Positions 8,830 to 18,874 are shown, counted from the first letter of the stretch. The stretch is 50,328 bases of DNA from Parcubacteria group bacterium Greene0416_39 (GCA_007375675.1 VMEU01000005.1:1-50328), one strand, 5' to 3'. The notes: generated from the sequence alone by a model not told the origin. Numbers and translations: made by a program.

Positions 8830-10210
8830 GGATTGCTGACGCAAGATCTTTTATCTTACTGCGTTCTTGCTTCATGGTATCGCGGTCGCGTAACGTGACT
8901 TTCTTGTCCTCTAAGCTCTCGAAGTCAACCGTAACAACCAGAGGAGTGCCGATTTCGTCCTGCCTGCGGTAACGTTTGCCAATGCTTTGGGTTTCGTCGT
9001 ATTCACAGACAAACTCTTTTGATAATGTTTCAAAAATATCTTTTGCAACTTTGCTTAACTCGGGTTTTTTGGAAAGCGGGAGAACCGCAACTTTCACTGG
9101 GGCCAACCACTTAGGAAATTTCATCACGACTCGGGTTGCGCTCTCGCCCTCCTCCTTCGGCTCGCCCTTTCGGGCGGCGGCTGTGGGGGCTTGTTCTTCA
9201 TGGTAGGCCTCCAGCATCGCCACCAATACCGAGCGATCCACCCCCCATGTAGGTTCAATGACATGAGGAAGGAATTTTTCATTCGTCTCAGTATCGGTAT
9301 ATCTCATGTCTTGTCCGCTTGCTTCCATGTGATTCTTCAAGTCAAAATCTCCCCGATACGCCAAGCCGTACAGTTCTTTTTGCCCAAACGGATATTCGTA
9401 CTCAATATCTACTGTTCTTTTTGAGTAATGGGCCCTTTCACCGTCTGGAATATCAACATAATGAAGTTTCTTGTCTGAAACACCGAGATGCTTAAGCCAC
9501 TGCTTCATTTGTCCCAGCCAGTGCTCAAAATACTTCTCCCATTGAGCTTCTGGGATAAAGTATTCTATTTCCATTTGTTCAAACTCCCGGGTGCGGAAAA
9601 TAAAATTCCCCGGAGTGATTTCGTTGCGGAACGCTTTCCCTTGCTGAGCTATACCAAAAGGAAGTTTGGGGTGATTAGTATCAAGGATATTCTTGAAATT
9701 CACAAACATTGCTTGAGCTGTTTCTGGACGGAAATATACTATATTGGAGGCATCTTCAGTTGGGCCCAGAAATGTCTTGAGCATGAGATTGAACTGCTTG
9801 GATTCTGATAACTTTAGTTCTCCGCCGCATGGCCCATTCTTGAAAATACCTGGGCATTTTACTCTGCCATCTACTTGGGATTCATCCAAAGCATCGGCTC
9901 GAAAACGGTTATGACATTTTTTGCATTCCACAAGCGGATCGGAAAAATTCTTCAGATGCCCGCTCGCTCCCCATACCTCGGGGTTCATCAACAAAGCTGC
10001 ATCGATGCCTACGATATCGGCACGAGAATGCACAAAACGCTTCCACCACTCCTGCTTGATGTTGTTTTTTAGCTCTACTCCAAGAGGGCCGTAATCCCAC
10101 GAATTGGCAAGACCGCCGTAGATTTCAGACCCTGGGAAGATAAATCCCCTCCGTTTTGCGAGAGAAACAATTTTCTGCATTAAGTCTTCCATATCGCTCA
10201 TTGTAGCCAT
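8810..10210 (-). CDS. glyS: Glycyl-tRNA synthetase (single-chain alpha2 type)
   Basis: KRRGFIFPGSEIYGGLANSWDYGPLGVELKNNIKQEWW, FRNEITPGNFIFRTREFEQMEIEYF, EPTWGVDRSVLV. Confidence 0.95.
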   Translation of the reverse strand: MATMSDMEDLMQKIVSLAKRRGFIFPGSEIYGGLANSWDYGPLGVELKNNIKQEWWKRFVHSRADIVGIDAALLMNPEVWGASGHLKNFSDPLVECKKCHNRFRADALDESQVDGRVKCPGIFKNGPCGGELKLSESKQFNLMLKTFLGPTEDASNIVYFRPETAQAMFVNFKNILDTNHPKLPFGIAQQGKAFRNEITPGNFIFRTREFEQMEIEYFIPEAQWEKYFEHWLGQMKQWLKHLGVSDKKLHYVDIPDGERAHYSKRTVDIEYEYPFGQKELYGLAYRGDFDLKNHMEASGQDMRYTDTETNEKFLPHVIEPTWGVDRSVLVAMLEAYHEEQAPTAAARKGEPKEEGESATRVVMKFPKWLAPVKVAVLPLSKKPELSKVAKDIFETLSKEFVCEYDETQSIGKRYRRQDEIGTPLVVTVDFESLEDKKVTLRDRDTMKQERSKIKDLASAIHDRLQS

Positions 10211-10218
10211 TTTCTTGC

Positions 10219-11856
10219 CTACTGTACAACGCCTTTGCCTTGAGAAGCAGGGTCGTCGGGAAGCGTTGTATCGAGAGGAACGTCGGAAGACGAGAGAGAC
10301 TGCAGGGTCCACGTGTCGTCTCCTGTGATACGCGCTTCTCCAAGAATTTGAGGAGTTGTTCCGCGCTGGGAAGAATTCGGGATGAATGCAACCTGGAATG
10401 CGATTGAAACAGCAGGACTTGAAATACCGGCGCCAGCTGCGAGATCTCCCGCGCTCCAGACAATTTCTCTTGATTGGGAATCAAAGGTCAAGGAAGCGTT
10501 CTCTGGAAACAACTTTCCGGTAAGCTCAACTCCCTGGGGCAAGGTTGCTCTTACTTTTACATTTTTCACTTCGTTTGAACTATTCTCTGTTTTCCAGATA
10601 ACAGTATAGGTAGTCTTATTGCCAACACCCAGGGGAAGAGGCCCTGAATTTCCAAACACTTCGTCCTGGAAATATGCTGCTTGATGAATGAGAAGATTTG
10701 AGCTCACTTTCACCTCAAACTCTGCGCGAGCTTCAGATAGGAGAACCTTGTCGCGCACCATAAGATTCTTGCCCTGAACGCTTTGAAGGGTCACCCAGAA
10801 TTCTGCCTTTCCTTCTTCCCCTTGGCCCAACAACCTAAGCTTGGCCACGTCCCGCGCCTCCCATACCACGGAATTATCTCCTTTCTGGAATTTACCGTTG
10901 TCTGTTCTCACGGTGGAAACGTCAAACGACTTTCCTTCAAGACCAACAATAAGAAACAGATTCTCAAGGTCTTTCTCGCTCACGTTGCGGAAAAAAATTT
11001 CGTAATGCAAAGTATCTCCTGGAGACACGCTTTGAGAACCGTTCCCATTAATGAACTGGGAAATCCGAATTTCGGGCTTGGTAATCTCAATCCCTTTCAC
11101 AACCTCTTTTAAGAGCGTGAACTTTCCGTCTTTCCATGTGCCAATGGTTGCCCTTAGAGTCTTTAATTCCTGAAGTTCGCCTGCCAGTGTCCCCTTGACT
11201 GAAATTCTTCCTCCTTGAGTCTTGTTGAGAAGCGGAACGCGCCACTCGTTGTCTCCCAAAGAAGCGGGGATTGCCTCGCTAAACTCAAATCCTTGAGGGT
11301 ATTCAATTTCAATCTTTAAATCTGACAAAGGATAGTCAGAATTGGAAAAGTAGTTCAGCGCAAAGGTGAATTGTTGGCTAGCCTCAATGCGAGAAGGAAC
11401 GTCAAGGTCAAAGCTCAAAGGCACCAAGGAAATGATTGTTGTGGAGAAGGTTTCTGCTTCGTATCTCGCGTTAAGGTTTCTTGGCTTGTAAGAAAGCATT
11501 GCTTTTGCTTCCTTGATATCTCCCTCTGCCCCAAACAACCGAGCCTTGAACGCGAGGGAATCTTCTTGCCCGGGGTAAATGTCTTCAAGCTGTTTTGTTG
11601 CGCGGAGGAGAGCGCCTTGTGAAGGCAAAGAGTTTTCAGGGTATTCAAAAATCACAATGGCATTCTCCAAAGCAACGTCTCCGTTGTTCTTCCATTTCAC
11701 AATATAGGTTATCTCCTGGCCCATCACGGCTTTGTCTGGAGCCAATAACTCAAGTTTCAAATCCTCTTTTGAGGTGCTGTTCCTCTGCCAAAGCAAAAAT
11801 CCTCCGGCCACAAAAAGGAGACCTACTCCGAGAATAACAAGCCAAAGGTTTTTCAT
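10219..11856 (-). CDS. N-terminally membrane-anchored protein with DUF11/CARDB-like Ig-fold repeats
   Basis: N-terminal TM (LWLVILGVGLLFVAGGFLLW) followed by repeats such as EITYIVKWKNNGDVALENAIVIFEYPE and HYEIFFRNVSEKDLENLFLIVGL. Confidence 0.7.
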   Translation of the reverse strand: MKNLWLVILGVGLLFVAGGFLLWQRNSTSKEDLKLELLAPDKAVMGQEITYIVKWKNNGDVALENAIVIFEYPENSLPSQGALLRATKQLEDIYPGQEDSLAFKARLFGAEGDIKEAKAMLSYKPRNLNARYEAETFSTTIISLVPLSFDLDVPSRIEASQQFTFALNYFSNSDYPLSDLKIEIEYPQGFEFSEAIPASLGDNEWRVPLLNKTQGGRISVKGTLAGELQELKTLRATIGTWKDGKFTLLKEVVKGIEITKPEIRISQFINGNGSQSVSPGDTLHYEIFFRNVSEKDLENLFLIVGLEGKSFDVSTVRTDNGKFQKGDNSVVWEARDVAKLRLLGQGEEGKAEFWVTLQSVQGKNLMVRDKVLLSEARAEFEVKVSSNLLIHQAAYFQDEVFGNSGPLPLGVGNKTTYTVIWKTENSSNEVKNVKVRATLPQGVELTGKLFPENASLTFDSQSREIVWSAGDLAAGAGISSPAVSIAFQVAFIPNSSQRGTTPQILGEARITGDDTWTLQSLSSSDVPLDTTLPDDPASQGKGVVQ

Positions 11857-11937
11857 CCCGTTAGAAACTTCTTTTGTTACTGTTAGTATTCCATCCCCTT
11901 AGAAAGTGCCATGTACGTTGATAATTTCTAACGGGAT
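11855..11937. repeat. ATCCCGTTAGAAA motif cluster (inverted pair plus variant copy)
   Basis: ATCCCGTTAGAAA 11855-11867, ATCCCCTTAGAAA 11893-11905, TTTCTAACGGGAT 11925-11937. Confidence 0.75.
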
Positions 11938-11949
11938 TCATGCTAAACA

Positions 11950-12570
11950 TTATTGTACCTCTTTTATGACAGAAAGATAATGAGATCTGGCAGCTTCGTA
12001 CAAGGCCTTGCTCGTGCCTTTTTCTATCTGTAAGGTATACAGGACAGAAGTGTTTTTCGCAAGAAAGCTCTGCAGAATCTCGCGAAGCTCAAAGGGATAC
12101 GAGGCAAGGTTTGGCCTCCATCCTAAGTGTGAGAAAAGATTCCAAAAAAAATAGTAGTAGAGAAGCTTACAAGAGGCCGCGGGAAACTGCAAGTTACCCA
12201 AGGTAGAAAAAGATTCCAGAAGAAGAAGCCATGCAGCTTCATCGCGCTCTTCTTTTGAGGTTGTCTCGTCTAAGGTTTCTGCCATTCTGGTTGCCACTCG
12301 AAGTTTTTGCAAGTTTTTGCGTATATTGTGATACCGCTCTTTGAAAGAAGAGTCTGTAAGCGTCTTTCTGCTCTTGCCATTGATAAACTCAATTTCAGAC
12401 CAGCACAACTTCTCTAATCCTCCCCGTAATTTGGAAGTGATTTTGCGTTCAGATATTGCCCAGACCTCAAGCTTGCCAAAGTCCTTGGTGTATATGGTAA
12501 AACTACGGTCTGCCTCGCCTCGATCCCTTGTTGCAAGTACAATCCCTTCTGTTCTGTAATGCACTGCCAT
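11950..12570 (-). CDS. recO: DNA repair protein RecO
   Basis: HYRTEGIVLATRDRGEADRSFTIYTKDFGKLEVWA, SKLRGGLE. Confidence 0.88.
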   Translation of the reverse strand: MAVHYRTEGIVLATRDRGEADRSFTIYTKDFGKLEVWAISERKITSKLRGGLEKLCWSEIEFINGKSRKTLTDSSFKERYHNIRKNLQKLRVATRMAETLDETTSKEERDEAAWLLLLESFSTLGNLQFPAASCKLLYYYFFWNLFSHLGWRPNLASYPFELREILQSFLAKNTSVLYTLQIEKGTSKALYEAARSHYLSVIKEVQ

Positions 12571-12574
12571 AAGG

Positions 12575-15499
12575 TTAGGTTTTAATTACGAGATGCAGAG
12601 ACAGGTTTTCTATCATAACGTCTTTCTCTTTATTAAATTTCGCGGGGCGTTTTCCTGTGGCTAAAACAAGTGCCCCAATTTTTTGAATTTGGTTTTGATG
12701 TTTTCGAATGATTGTTTTCAGCTGCTCATCCCCTTCATAGTACAATGTTGCCTTTTGCCCTGGTTTATATCCGGCTTCCTTGCGTAGACCTTGAATGGTA
12801 CGCACAATCTCCCGAACCATTCCTTCTTCTTTCAGCTCTGGAGTAATGAGAGTATCTAACTCAACCTCTGTTTTTAAACCTTTATCAAAGATAACTTGTT
12901 TTACGTTTACCTCGTCTTTGATTAAATTGAGAAGTTCGTTTCGGATTTCGGACTTCGCCCCATCATTCGATGGGGCGCCCTGTCGAATGACGGGGCGGAT
13001 TTTCAGTGAGGCTAAGGGTTGCCTCACTTTTATTCCCGATTTTGCCCGTTCTGCAAGGGCTTTGGCAACAATAATGCGAACTTCAGTCATTTGTGTTTCA
13101 AGCTTCTCGTCGCGGAGGGACTTGCCCTGAGCGAGGCCGCGTTTAGCGGCTGATGGGAAGGGCCAATCCTGCCAATGCACGCTCTCTTTATGTCCAATCC
13201 CTTGAAAAATGTGTTCTGCCAAAAACGGAATAAAGGGTGCTGCCAACTTGCATACTTCAGAAAGCACGAAACCAAGAACGCCGCATGCGTCTTTCGCTCT
13301 TTGCCTTGACCTGCGTATATACCAAAGAGAAAGGTCATTCACGACAAAATCTTGAATTGCTCTTCCAGCGCCAGTTATATCGTACGAGTCAAGTTTATCT
13401 GTCACATCTTTGGTTGTTCCGTTCAGTCGCGACAATATCCATTTGTCAAGAACATGTTTGGTATTTAGTATTTGGTATTTAGTATTTAGTTTCACTGCAT
13501 AGGTTTTGTAAAAAACAAAGCAGTTCCATAAAGTGAGTAGGAAATTGCGGGTTGCGGCTTGAATGTCTTTTTCAGAAAAGAGCTTGGGGTCTCCAGGATT
13601 GTTTATGGTGTAGAAATACCACCGCACAGCGTCAATCCCATACTTGGTGATTATGTCCCACGGACTCACCGTATTCCCTTTTGACTTTGACATCTTTTCT
13701 CCTTTTTCATCAAGCACATGGCCAGTGGAAATAACATTTTTGTAGGACGCCCCAAATCCAAGCAGAGTGGAAACTGCAAGCAGGGTGTAAAACCACCCTC
13801 TCGTCTGGTCAATGCCTTCTACAATGTAGTCAGCAGGAAATTCCTTTGGTTTCTTTTCTCCCATCCAGTAGTTTTGGGCAAAGGGCATGGCGCCAGAATC
13901 GTACCACACGTCAACAACTTCTTTCACTCTCCGCATGACTCCTGTTTTGCATTGAACGCATGCAAACACAATGTCATCAACGTAGGGTCTATGAAGATCG
14001 ACCTCGCCCTTTTTATTGTGTGGCAATGCATGAGCTCTTTTTTCCAACTCCTGAACCGAACCTATAACCTCTATGTGATTGCACTTTTTGCACTCCCATA
14101 CAGGAAGAGGGGTGCCCCAGTAGCGCTCCCGTGAAAATGCCCAGTCTTTCACTTCTTTGAGCCATTCTCCCATTCTCCCTTCTTTCACGTGCGAGGGAAC
14201 CCAGTTTATGCTCCCGTTGTTGGCAATCAACTCCCGCTTCACCTTTTGCATGTTCACGAACCAGCTGTCTTTTGCGTAGTACAGCAAAGGCGTAGAGCAT
14301 CTCCAGCAAAACGGATACTCGTGAGAATATTTTTGAACGGCAAGAATGGTATTGTTTTCCTTGAGATACGCAAATATCTTCTCATCTGTTTCTTTGGCTT
14401 TTACTGGCAGCCCCGCGAGAAGTCCTGGCACTTCTTTGGTGAACATGCCCGTTTCTCCAACCGTATGGTGCTGAGGCAAACCTGCTTGTACCCCGAGATT
14501 GTAGTCATCCTCGCCATACATTACCGCAGTATGCACAACTCCTGTGCCGTTTGTTGTTGTCACAAAATCTGCGGTATAAATTTTATGCGATTTTTCGTTG
14601 CGGAGGGATTCTATTGGGAAAAGCTGCTCGTACGATAAACCAACCAGGTCTTTCCCAGAGATAGTGTCTAGTATTTCGTATGTAGCACCTAGTGTTTTTT
14701 CTACTAGATCTTTTGCCAAAATGTAGTTTTCGCTCTTTTCTTTGATACTTACTACTTGATACTTAATAGTTTCTCCTACGGCTAAAGCCACGTTGCCTGG
14801 CAAAGTCCAAGGTGTTGTGGTCCAAGATAAAATATAGGTTCTATCGTTTGTTACCCAGTTACCAATTTTCTGCCCCGGTTTCATGCGGAACTTTACGTAT
14901 ACAGAATCATTCTCAATAGTCTTGTACCCTTGCGCTAACTCATGGGAAGACAAGGGAGTCCCGCATCGTGTACAATAAGGCACTACCTTGTAACCCTTGT
15001 AGAGCAATCCTTTCTGCCACAATACTTTTATAATAAACCAAAGGGTTTCAAGGTATGAGGTTTGGTAGGTAATGTAGGGATGTTCCAGATCAATCCAAAA
15101 CCCCATGCGCTCTGTGAGATTTTCCCAATCTTGCTTATACTCCCACACAGACTTTTTGCATTCTGTATTGAACTTCTCAATGCCATATTGCTCAATGTCT
15201 TTTTTGGATTTTAAGCCAAGCTTTTTTTCAGTTTCAATTTCCACGGCCAAGCCGTGGGTATCCCACCCTGCTTTTCTCTCAACCAAAAAACCCCGCATAG
15301 TTTTGTACCTGCAGATGATGTCTTTAAAAGACCTGGAAAGTACGTGGTGAATGCCAGGCTTTCCATTCGCAGTAGGCGGCCCCTCATAAAACACAAAAGG
15401 AGGAGATTTCTTTCTCCTCTTAATGGACTTTTCAAACGCTTTTTGCTCTTTCCAGCGCTTTAGTATCTTCTCTTCCAGCTGCGGAAAATTTACATCCAT
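12575..15499 (-). CDS. ileS: Isoleucyl-tRNA synthetase
   Basis: FYEGPPTANGKPGIHHVLSRSFKDIICRYKTMRGF, GWDTHGLAVEIE, GIDQTRGWFYTLL, KMSKSKGN. Confidence 0.96.
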   Translation of the reverse strand: MDVNFPQLEEKILKRWKEQKAFEKSIKRRKKSPPFVFYEGPPTANGKPGIHHVLSRSFKDIICRYKTMRGFLVERKAGWDTHGLAVEIETEKKLGLKSKKDIEQYGIEKFNTECKKSVWEYKQDWENLTERMGFWIDLEHPYITYQTSYLETLWFIIKVLWQKGLLYKGYKVVPYCTRCGTPLSSHELAQGYKTIENDSVYVKFRMKPGQKIGNWVTNDRTYILSWTTTPWTLPGNVALAVGETIKYQVVSIKEKSENYILAKDLVEKTLGATYEILDTISGKDLVGLSYEQLFPIESLRNEKSHKIYTADFVTTTNGTGVVHTAVMYGEDDYNLGVQAGLPQHHTVGETGMFTKEVPGLLAGLPVKAKETDEKIFAYLKENNTILAVQKYSHEYPFCWRCSTPLLYYAKDSWFVNMQKVKRELIANNGSINWVPSHVKEGRMGEWLKEVKDWAFSRERYWGTPLPVWECKKCNHIEVIGSVQELEKRAHALPHNKKGEVDLHRPYVDDIVFACVQCKTGVMRRVKEVVDVWYDSGAMPFAQNYWMGEKKPKEFPADYIVEGIDQTRGWFYTLLAVSTLLGFGASYKNVISTGHVLDEKGEKMSKSKGNTVSPWDIITKYGIDAVRWYFYTINNPGDPKLFSEKDIQAATRNFLLTLWNCFVFYKTYAVKLNTKYQILNTKHVLDKWILSRLNGTTKDVTDKLDSYDITGAGRAIQDFVVNDLSLWYIRRSRQRAKDACGVLGFVLSEVCKLAAPFIPFLAEHIFQGIGHKESVHWQDWPFPSAAKRGLAQGKSLRDEKLETQMTEVRIIVAKALAERAKSGIKVRQPLASLKIRPVIRQGAPSNDGAKSEIRNELLNLIKDEVNVKQVIFDKGLKTEVELDTLITPELKEEGMVREIVRTIQGLRKEAGYKPGQKATLYYEGDEQLKTIIRKHQNQIQKIGALVLATGKRPAKFNKEKDVMIENLSLHLVIKT
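12957..12996. repeat. Double-hairpin (8-4-8 x2) in-frame insertion in ileS
   Basis: GCCCCATC-ATTC-GATGGGGC | GCCCTGTC-GAAT-GACGGGGC; complementary loops. Confidence 0.85.
13456..13491. repeat. Heptanucleotide tandem repeat (ACYAAAT)n within ileS
   Basis: Coding strand ACTAAAT ACTAAAT ACCAAAT ACTAAAT ACCAAAC, encoding LNTKYQILNTKH. Confidence 0.85.
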
Positions 15500-15552
15500 A
15501 CAATATAAGTTAGCACCTCTTCTTCTTTTTTTCAACGATAAAAAGGGCTACT

Positions 15553-16026
15553 TTAAAAGTAGCCCTGCATATGAGGAAGACGGTAGACCCCGCGAAAACG
15601 GTTTTGATCTCCTATAAACGCGCCAATAGGTTCTTTCACTACGGTGCGTGCTCTAAACGAAGCGTGGAGCACGGTGCCATCCTCTACAACTAATCCAATA
15701 TGCCCTACTCCATTCCTTGCCCTTTCTGCATCATAAAAGTTGTAGACGCGCCCCTTGGTAAATACCCAATCTCCTTTTTGGGCGGTATGCAAAGATTCTA
15801 CCGGAATTCCGCAATACAGCTGTTCGCTCAAAAGATCGGGAACTGTAGTACCACACTGCCTATAAATCCACGCAATCAGGGTTTGGCAGTTTACAACATG
15901 CGGAGCTTCATCTATCTGAGCAACAAATTTGTATACTGCGCTCCCCACCAGATTTAATGCAAGAGATATGACCCTTTCACTTGTGTTTTTGTCCACGATG
16001 CCCTCCTTGCTTTCTTGAAAGAACAA
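15553..16026 (-). CDS. NlpC/P60 family cell-wall peptidase-like protein
   Basis: VNCQTLIAWIYRQCG (catalytic Cys region), KGDWVFTKG, GVGHIGLVVEDGTVLHAS (His region). Confidence 0.78.
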   Translation of the reverse strand: MFFQESKEGIVDKNTSERVISLALNLVGSAVYKFVAQIDEAPHVVNCQTLIAWIYRQCGTTVPDLLSEQLYCGIPVESLHTAQKGDWVFTKGRVYNFYDAERARNGVGHIGLVVEDGTVLHASFRARTVVKEPIGAFIGDQNRFRGVYRLPHMQGYF

Positions 16027-16180
16027 ACGAAAAACCTGTCCGAGTAGGGCAGGTTTTAAAATTACAAAAATGTAAAACCTATCCTCTCGTCAGGTTCATA
16101 CAGCATTCCAAACAAAGCTCGACCAGGTTTTCAATATATTTGTTAGCAACATGGCGGTTTCATCATACTATTATTTTCTA

Positions 16181-17968
16181 TCACATTCTTTCAGGGGCGA
16201 CAATACCCAAAAGAGATAAACTATTTTTGATAATCTGGGCCGTGGCGGCAGTGAGCAATAGACGGGACTGCTTTGTGGCCTTATCTTCTGCCTGCAAAAC
16301 CCTATGGGTGTTATAGAAATTGTTGTACGCCTGAGCTACCTCAAACACAAAAGTCGCAACAACATTGGGAGAGAATTTCTCTGCCGCTTCCTTGACCACT
16401 TCCGGGAATCGGTATGCCAATCGAAGAATATCGAGCTCTTCTTTTGAAAACTGAAGTTTGGAATTTGGAATTTGGAATTTGGAATTTCCCGCTTTGCGGG
16501 CGATGCTTTTGCACCTGGCGTACGTGTACTGAAGGTACGGCCCGGAATTGCCTTTGAGGTTCAGAATTTTCTCCCAGTCAAACACAATATCGCCTGCAGG
16601 ATGCTGGGAAAGGTCGTTGTATTTGACCCCTCCGATTCCCACCGATCTAGCAACCTCTGTTTTTTCTTTGTCTGACAGTCCTCTCGTGGTCTCAGATTCT
16701 TCAATGATTGTTCTTGCTCTCTCGATTGCCTCGCTCAACACCTCTTCTAGATGAATCGTCTGGCCCTTTCTTGTTGAAAACTTTCCTTCTTTGCTTCTGT
16801 ATAGACCATGGGCTATATGCACAAGCTTTTCGTTATCTACAATTTCTGCCAGCCTTGCTGCAAGAAACACCTGTTTGAAATGTAAGGTTTGCTCCACCCC
16901 TGTTTCAATGACAATTGTGCTTGGTTTCCAGCGCTTCATCCGGTACTTCATATTTGCCAAATCGCGCGTGAAATAGGTAGTTACGCCATCTGTTTTCAGA
17001 AGCATTGCGGGAGGCAATTCGTCGTTTGGGAACGGAACAATCAAGGCTCCTTCACTTTCCCTCGCAAGTTTCTTCTCTTTGAATTCTTTCACAATTTGTC
17101 CCATCTTGTCCTCTCCGCCCCGACTGGGCGAGATCTCGCCTTTGGCGGAAAAAAAACTCTCGCCGATCGTATAGTCGATCTTCACGTTGAGCAGATCATA
17201 GATCCTCTCAAATTCCCGCAAGCTAATTTTTCTTGTTGCCTCCCAAATCGCGCGTGCTTCTGCATTATTCTGTTCAAGTTTTTTGAACCACGCTCGTGCC
17301 CCTTCTTCCATTGCGGGATTTAAGGCAAGCTCGGTATGGAAATCTACATACAGTTTTTCGAGATTTTCTATTGTTAGGCCGTTTAGAATTTTCTTTTGCT
17401 CTTTTGCCGTTTTCCCTTTGAGTTTCTTTCCATACAGCTGATAGAGAATTTTCCCGTGAGGAGTTCCCCAATCACCAGGATAGTTTATCCCAATGCATTT
17501 GTATCCAAGAAATGTATAGAGGTTGTATATTGCTTGACCAATAATAGTAGAACGCAAATGCCCAATACCAAACGATTTTGCAATGTTTGGGCTTGAATAT
17601 TCAATGATGATTTTCTCTTTTGACTTGCCAGACCCATATTTTTCTTTCTGTTCCACCATTTGGCGTAGTTCTCCAAGAAAAAACTCTTTTTTGAAGAAAA
17701 AATTAATGAACCCAGGGCCAGCCACCTCTACCTTCTCAATACTGGTATCTAGTATTTTGTATTTAGTATTTAGTATGTGACTACGTATCTCCTCGGCGAC
17801 TTCGCGGGGGGGTTTGCCGAGCTGTTTTGCCAAAATCAAAGCAACATTTGTTGAATAATCGCCGTGGTCTGAGTTTTCCGGATGCTCCAAAAAAATCTCT
17901 TCTTTTGAAAGCTTAAACTCTTTGCCAATAGCATTGAAGATGATCTGCTGGAGCTCCTCGCGAATCAT
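16181..17968 (-). CDS. argS: Arginyl-tRNA synthetase
   Basis: IIEYSSPNIAKSFGIGHLRSTIIGQAIYNLYTFLGY, NYPGDWGTPHGK, KFSTRKGQTI. Confidence 0.96.
   Translation of the reverse strand: MIREELQQIIFNAIGKEFKLSKEEIFLEHPENSDHGDYSTNVALILAKQLGKPPREVAEEIRSHILNTKYKILDTSIEKVEVAGPGFINFFFKKEFFLGELRQMVEQKEKYGSGKSKEKIIIEYSSPNIAKSFGIGHLRSTIIGQAIYNLYTFLGYKCIGINYPGDWGTPHGKILYQLYGKKLKGKTAKEQKKILNGLTIENLEKLYVDFHTELALNPAMEEGARAWFKKLEQNNAEARAIWEATRKISLREFERIYDLLNVKIDYTIGESFFSAKGEISPSRGGEDKMGQIVKEFKEKKLARESEGALIVPFPNDELPPAMLLKTDGVTTYFTRDLANMKYRMKRWKPSTIVIETGVEQTLHFKQVFLAARLAEIVDNEKLVHIAHGLYRSKEGKFSTRKGQTIHLEEVLSEAIERARTIIEESETTRGLSDKEKTEVARSVGIGGVKYNDLSQHPAGDIVFDWEKILNLKGNSGPYLQYTYARCKSIARKAGNSKFQIPNSKLQFSKEELDILRLAYRFPEVVKEAAEKFSPNVVATFVFEVAQAYNNFYNTHRVLQAEDKATKQSRLLLTAATAQIIKNSLSLLGIVAPERM
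16456..16489. repeat. Heptanucleotide tandem repeat (TTCCAAA)n within argS
   Basis: Coding strand TTCCAAA x4, encoding NSKFQIPNSKLQ. Confidence 0.85.
17115..17148. repeat. Double-hairpin in-frame insertion in argS
   Basis: CGCCC-CGACT-GGGCG and CGCC-TTT-GGCG joined through perfect palindrome GGCGAGATCTCGCC; encodes AKGEISPSRGGED. Confidence 0.75.
17741..17776. repeat. Heptanucleotide repeat within argS
   Basis: Coding strand ACTAAAT ACTAAAT ACAAAAT ACTAGAT ACCAGT, encoding ILNTKYKILDTS. Confidence 0.8.
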
Positions 17969-18029
17969 ACACTTTTAGTGTATCGTATTGTGAAGTAAAA
18001 TGGAATTGATGAATCCCGTTAGAGATTAG

Positions 18030-18470
18030 ATGAAACAGCTTGCCGAAAACAGAAAAGCATATTTTAACTATGAAATCCTGGGAAAATTCCAGGCGGGGTT
18101 GGTATTAACTGGGCCTGAAGTAAAGTCAGTGAGGCTCGGGAGAATGCAAATAGCTGGCTCCTTTTGCCGCTTTCAAGGAGAAGAGCTTTTCTTGTCAGGA
18201 GTTACCATACCTCCCTACCAACCTAAAAACACGAAGCCCAACTACGACCCTGCAAGACCAAGAAAACTTCTGCTCCAGAAAAAAGAGCTCAACTACCTGT
18301 TTGGAAAGGTGAAAGAACGGGGGTTGACGTTATTGCCCTTGAAGGTGTATACTACTAACGCAGGAAAGATTAAGATTGAGATAGCTCTTGCCAAGGGAAG
18401 GAAGAAATGGGATAAGAGAGAAGCGATCAGGAAAAGAGAGATTGCAAGAGAAATTAGGCAATCCTTATAA
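18030..18470 (+). CDS. smpB: SsrA-binding protein SmpB
   Basis: KQLAENRKAYFNYEILGKFQAGLVLTGPEVKSVRLGRMQIAGSF, KVYTTNAGKIKIEIALAKGRKKWDKREAIRKRE. Confidence 0.95.
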   Translation: MKQLAENRKAYFNYEILGKFQAGLVLTGPEVKSVRLGRMQIAGSFCRFQGEELFLSGVTIPPYQPKNTKPNYDPARPRKLLLQKKELNYLFGKVKERGLTLLPLKVYTTNAGKIKIEIALAKGRKKWDKREAIRKREIAREIRQSL

Positions 18471-18473
18471 CGC

Positions 18474-18823
18474 GGGGGTGTACGATTTGACAAGAAGCAT
18501 GAGGAACTTTTTGCAGGCCAAGTTTCCTGGAGTCTTGCATGCCCACCATAGCTTTAGCGAAGGTGGGCGAAAATCCAGGGGCATACTAACTGCCAACATA
18601 TTTGTCCCGCAACGCGGGACTCTCGCTTACGCGTAATACGCGATAAGCCATCTGGATCATTGATTCTCGATATATGATCCGGGTGTCATTCATCGAGAAA
18701 ACAAAGTAGCAAAGGGAAGGGGGTTTTGCCCAATTTCCACCTCTTCTCAACAACGAATTGGGATACGCCTGGAGAAGAGAGTTCTAAATCTTTTTGGACA
18801 CGGGTTCAACCCCGTCACCTCCA
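18474..18823 (+). ncRNA. ssrA: tmRNA (SsrA); encodes tag (A)NIFVPQRGTLAYA
   Basis: 5' GGGGGTG pairs with 3' CACCTCC; T-arm GACACGGGTTCAACCCCGTC; tag ORF GCC AAC ATA TTT GTC CCG CAA CGC GGG ACT CTC GCT TAC GCG TAA; directly follows smpB. Confidence 0.9.
18541..18568 (+). repeat. Palindromic element embedded in tmRNA
   Basis: GCCCACC-ATA-GCT-TT-AGC-GAA-GGTGGGC; same fold as the 29895-29920 element. Confidence 0.75.
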
Positions 18824-18874
18824 CTGCTTCGCTCCTCGCTTCCGCTCGGAGCTTCGTAGTGTAAACACACATTT

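Noticed and set aside
9150-9182. GC-rich segment in glyS (GEPKEEGES) as another palindromic insertion
   Set aside because: Only a weak CGCCC-TTTC-GGGCG hairpin; not enough symmetry to include with confidence.
18388-18636. 82-aa plus-strand ORF spanning smpB end and tmRNA
   Set aside because: Its last codons coincide with the tmRNA tag; the rest is not a protein gene.
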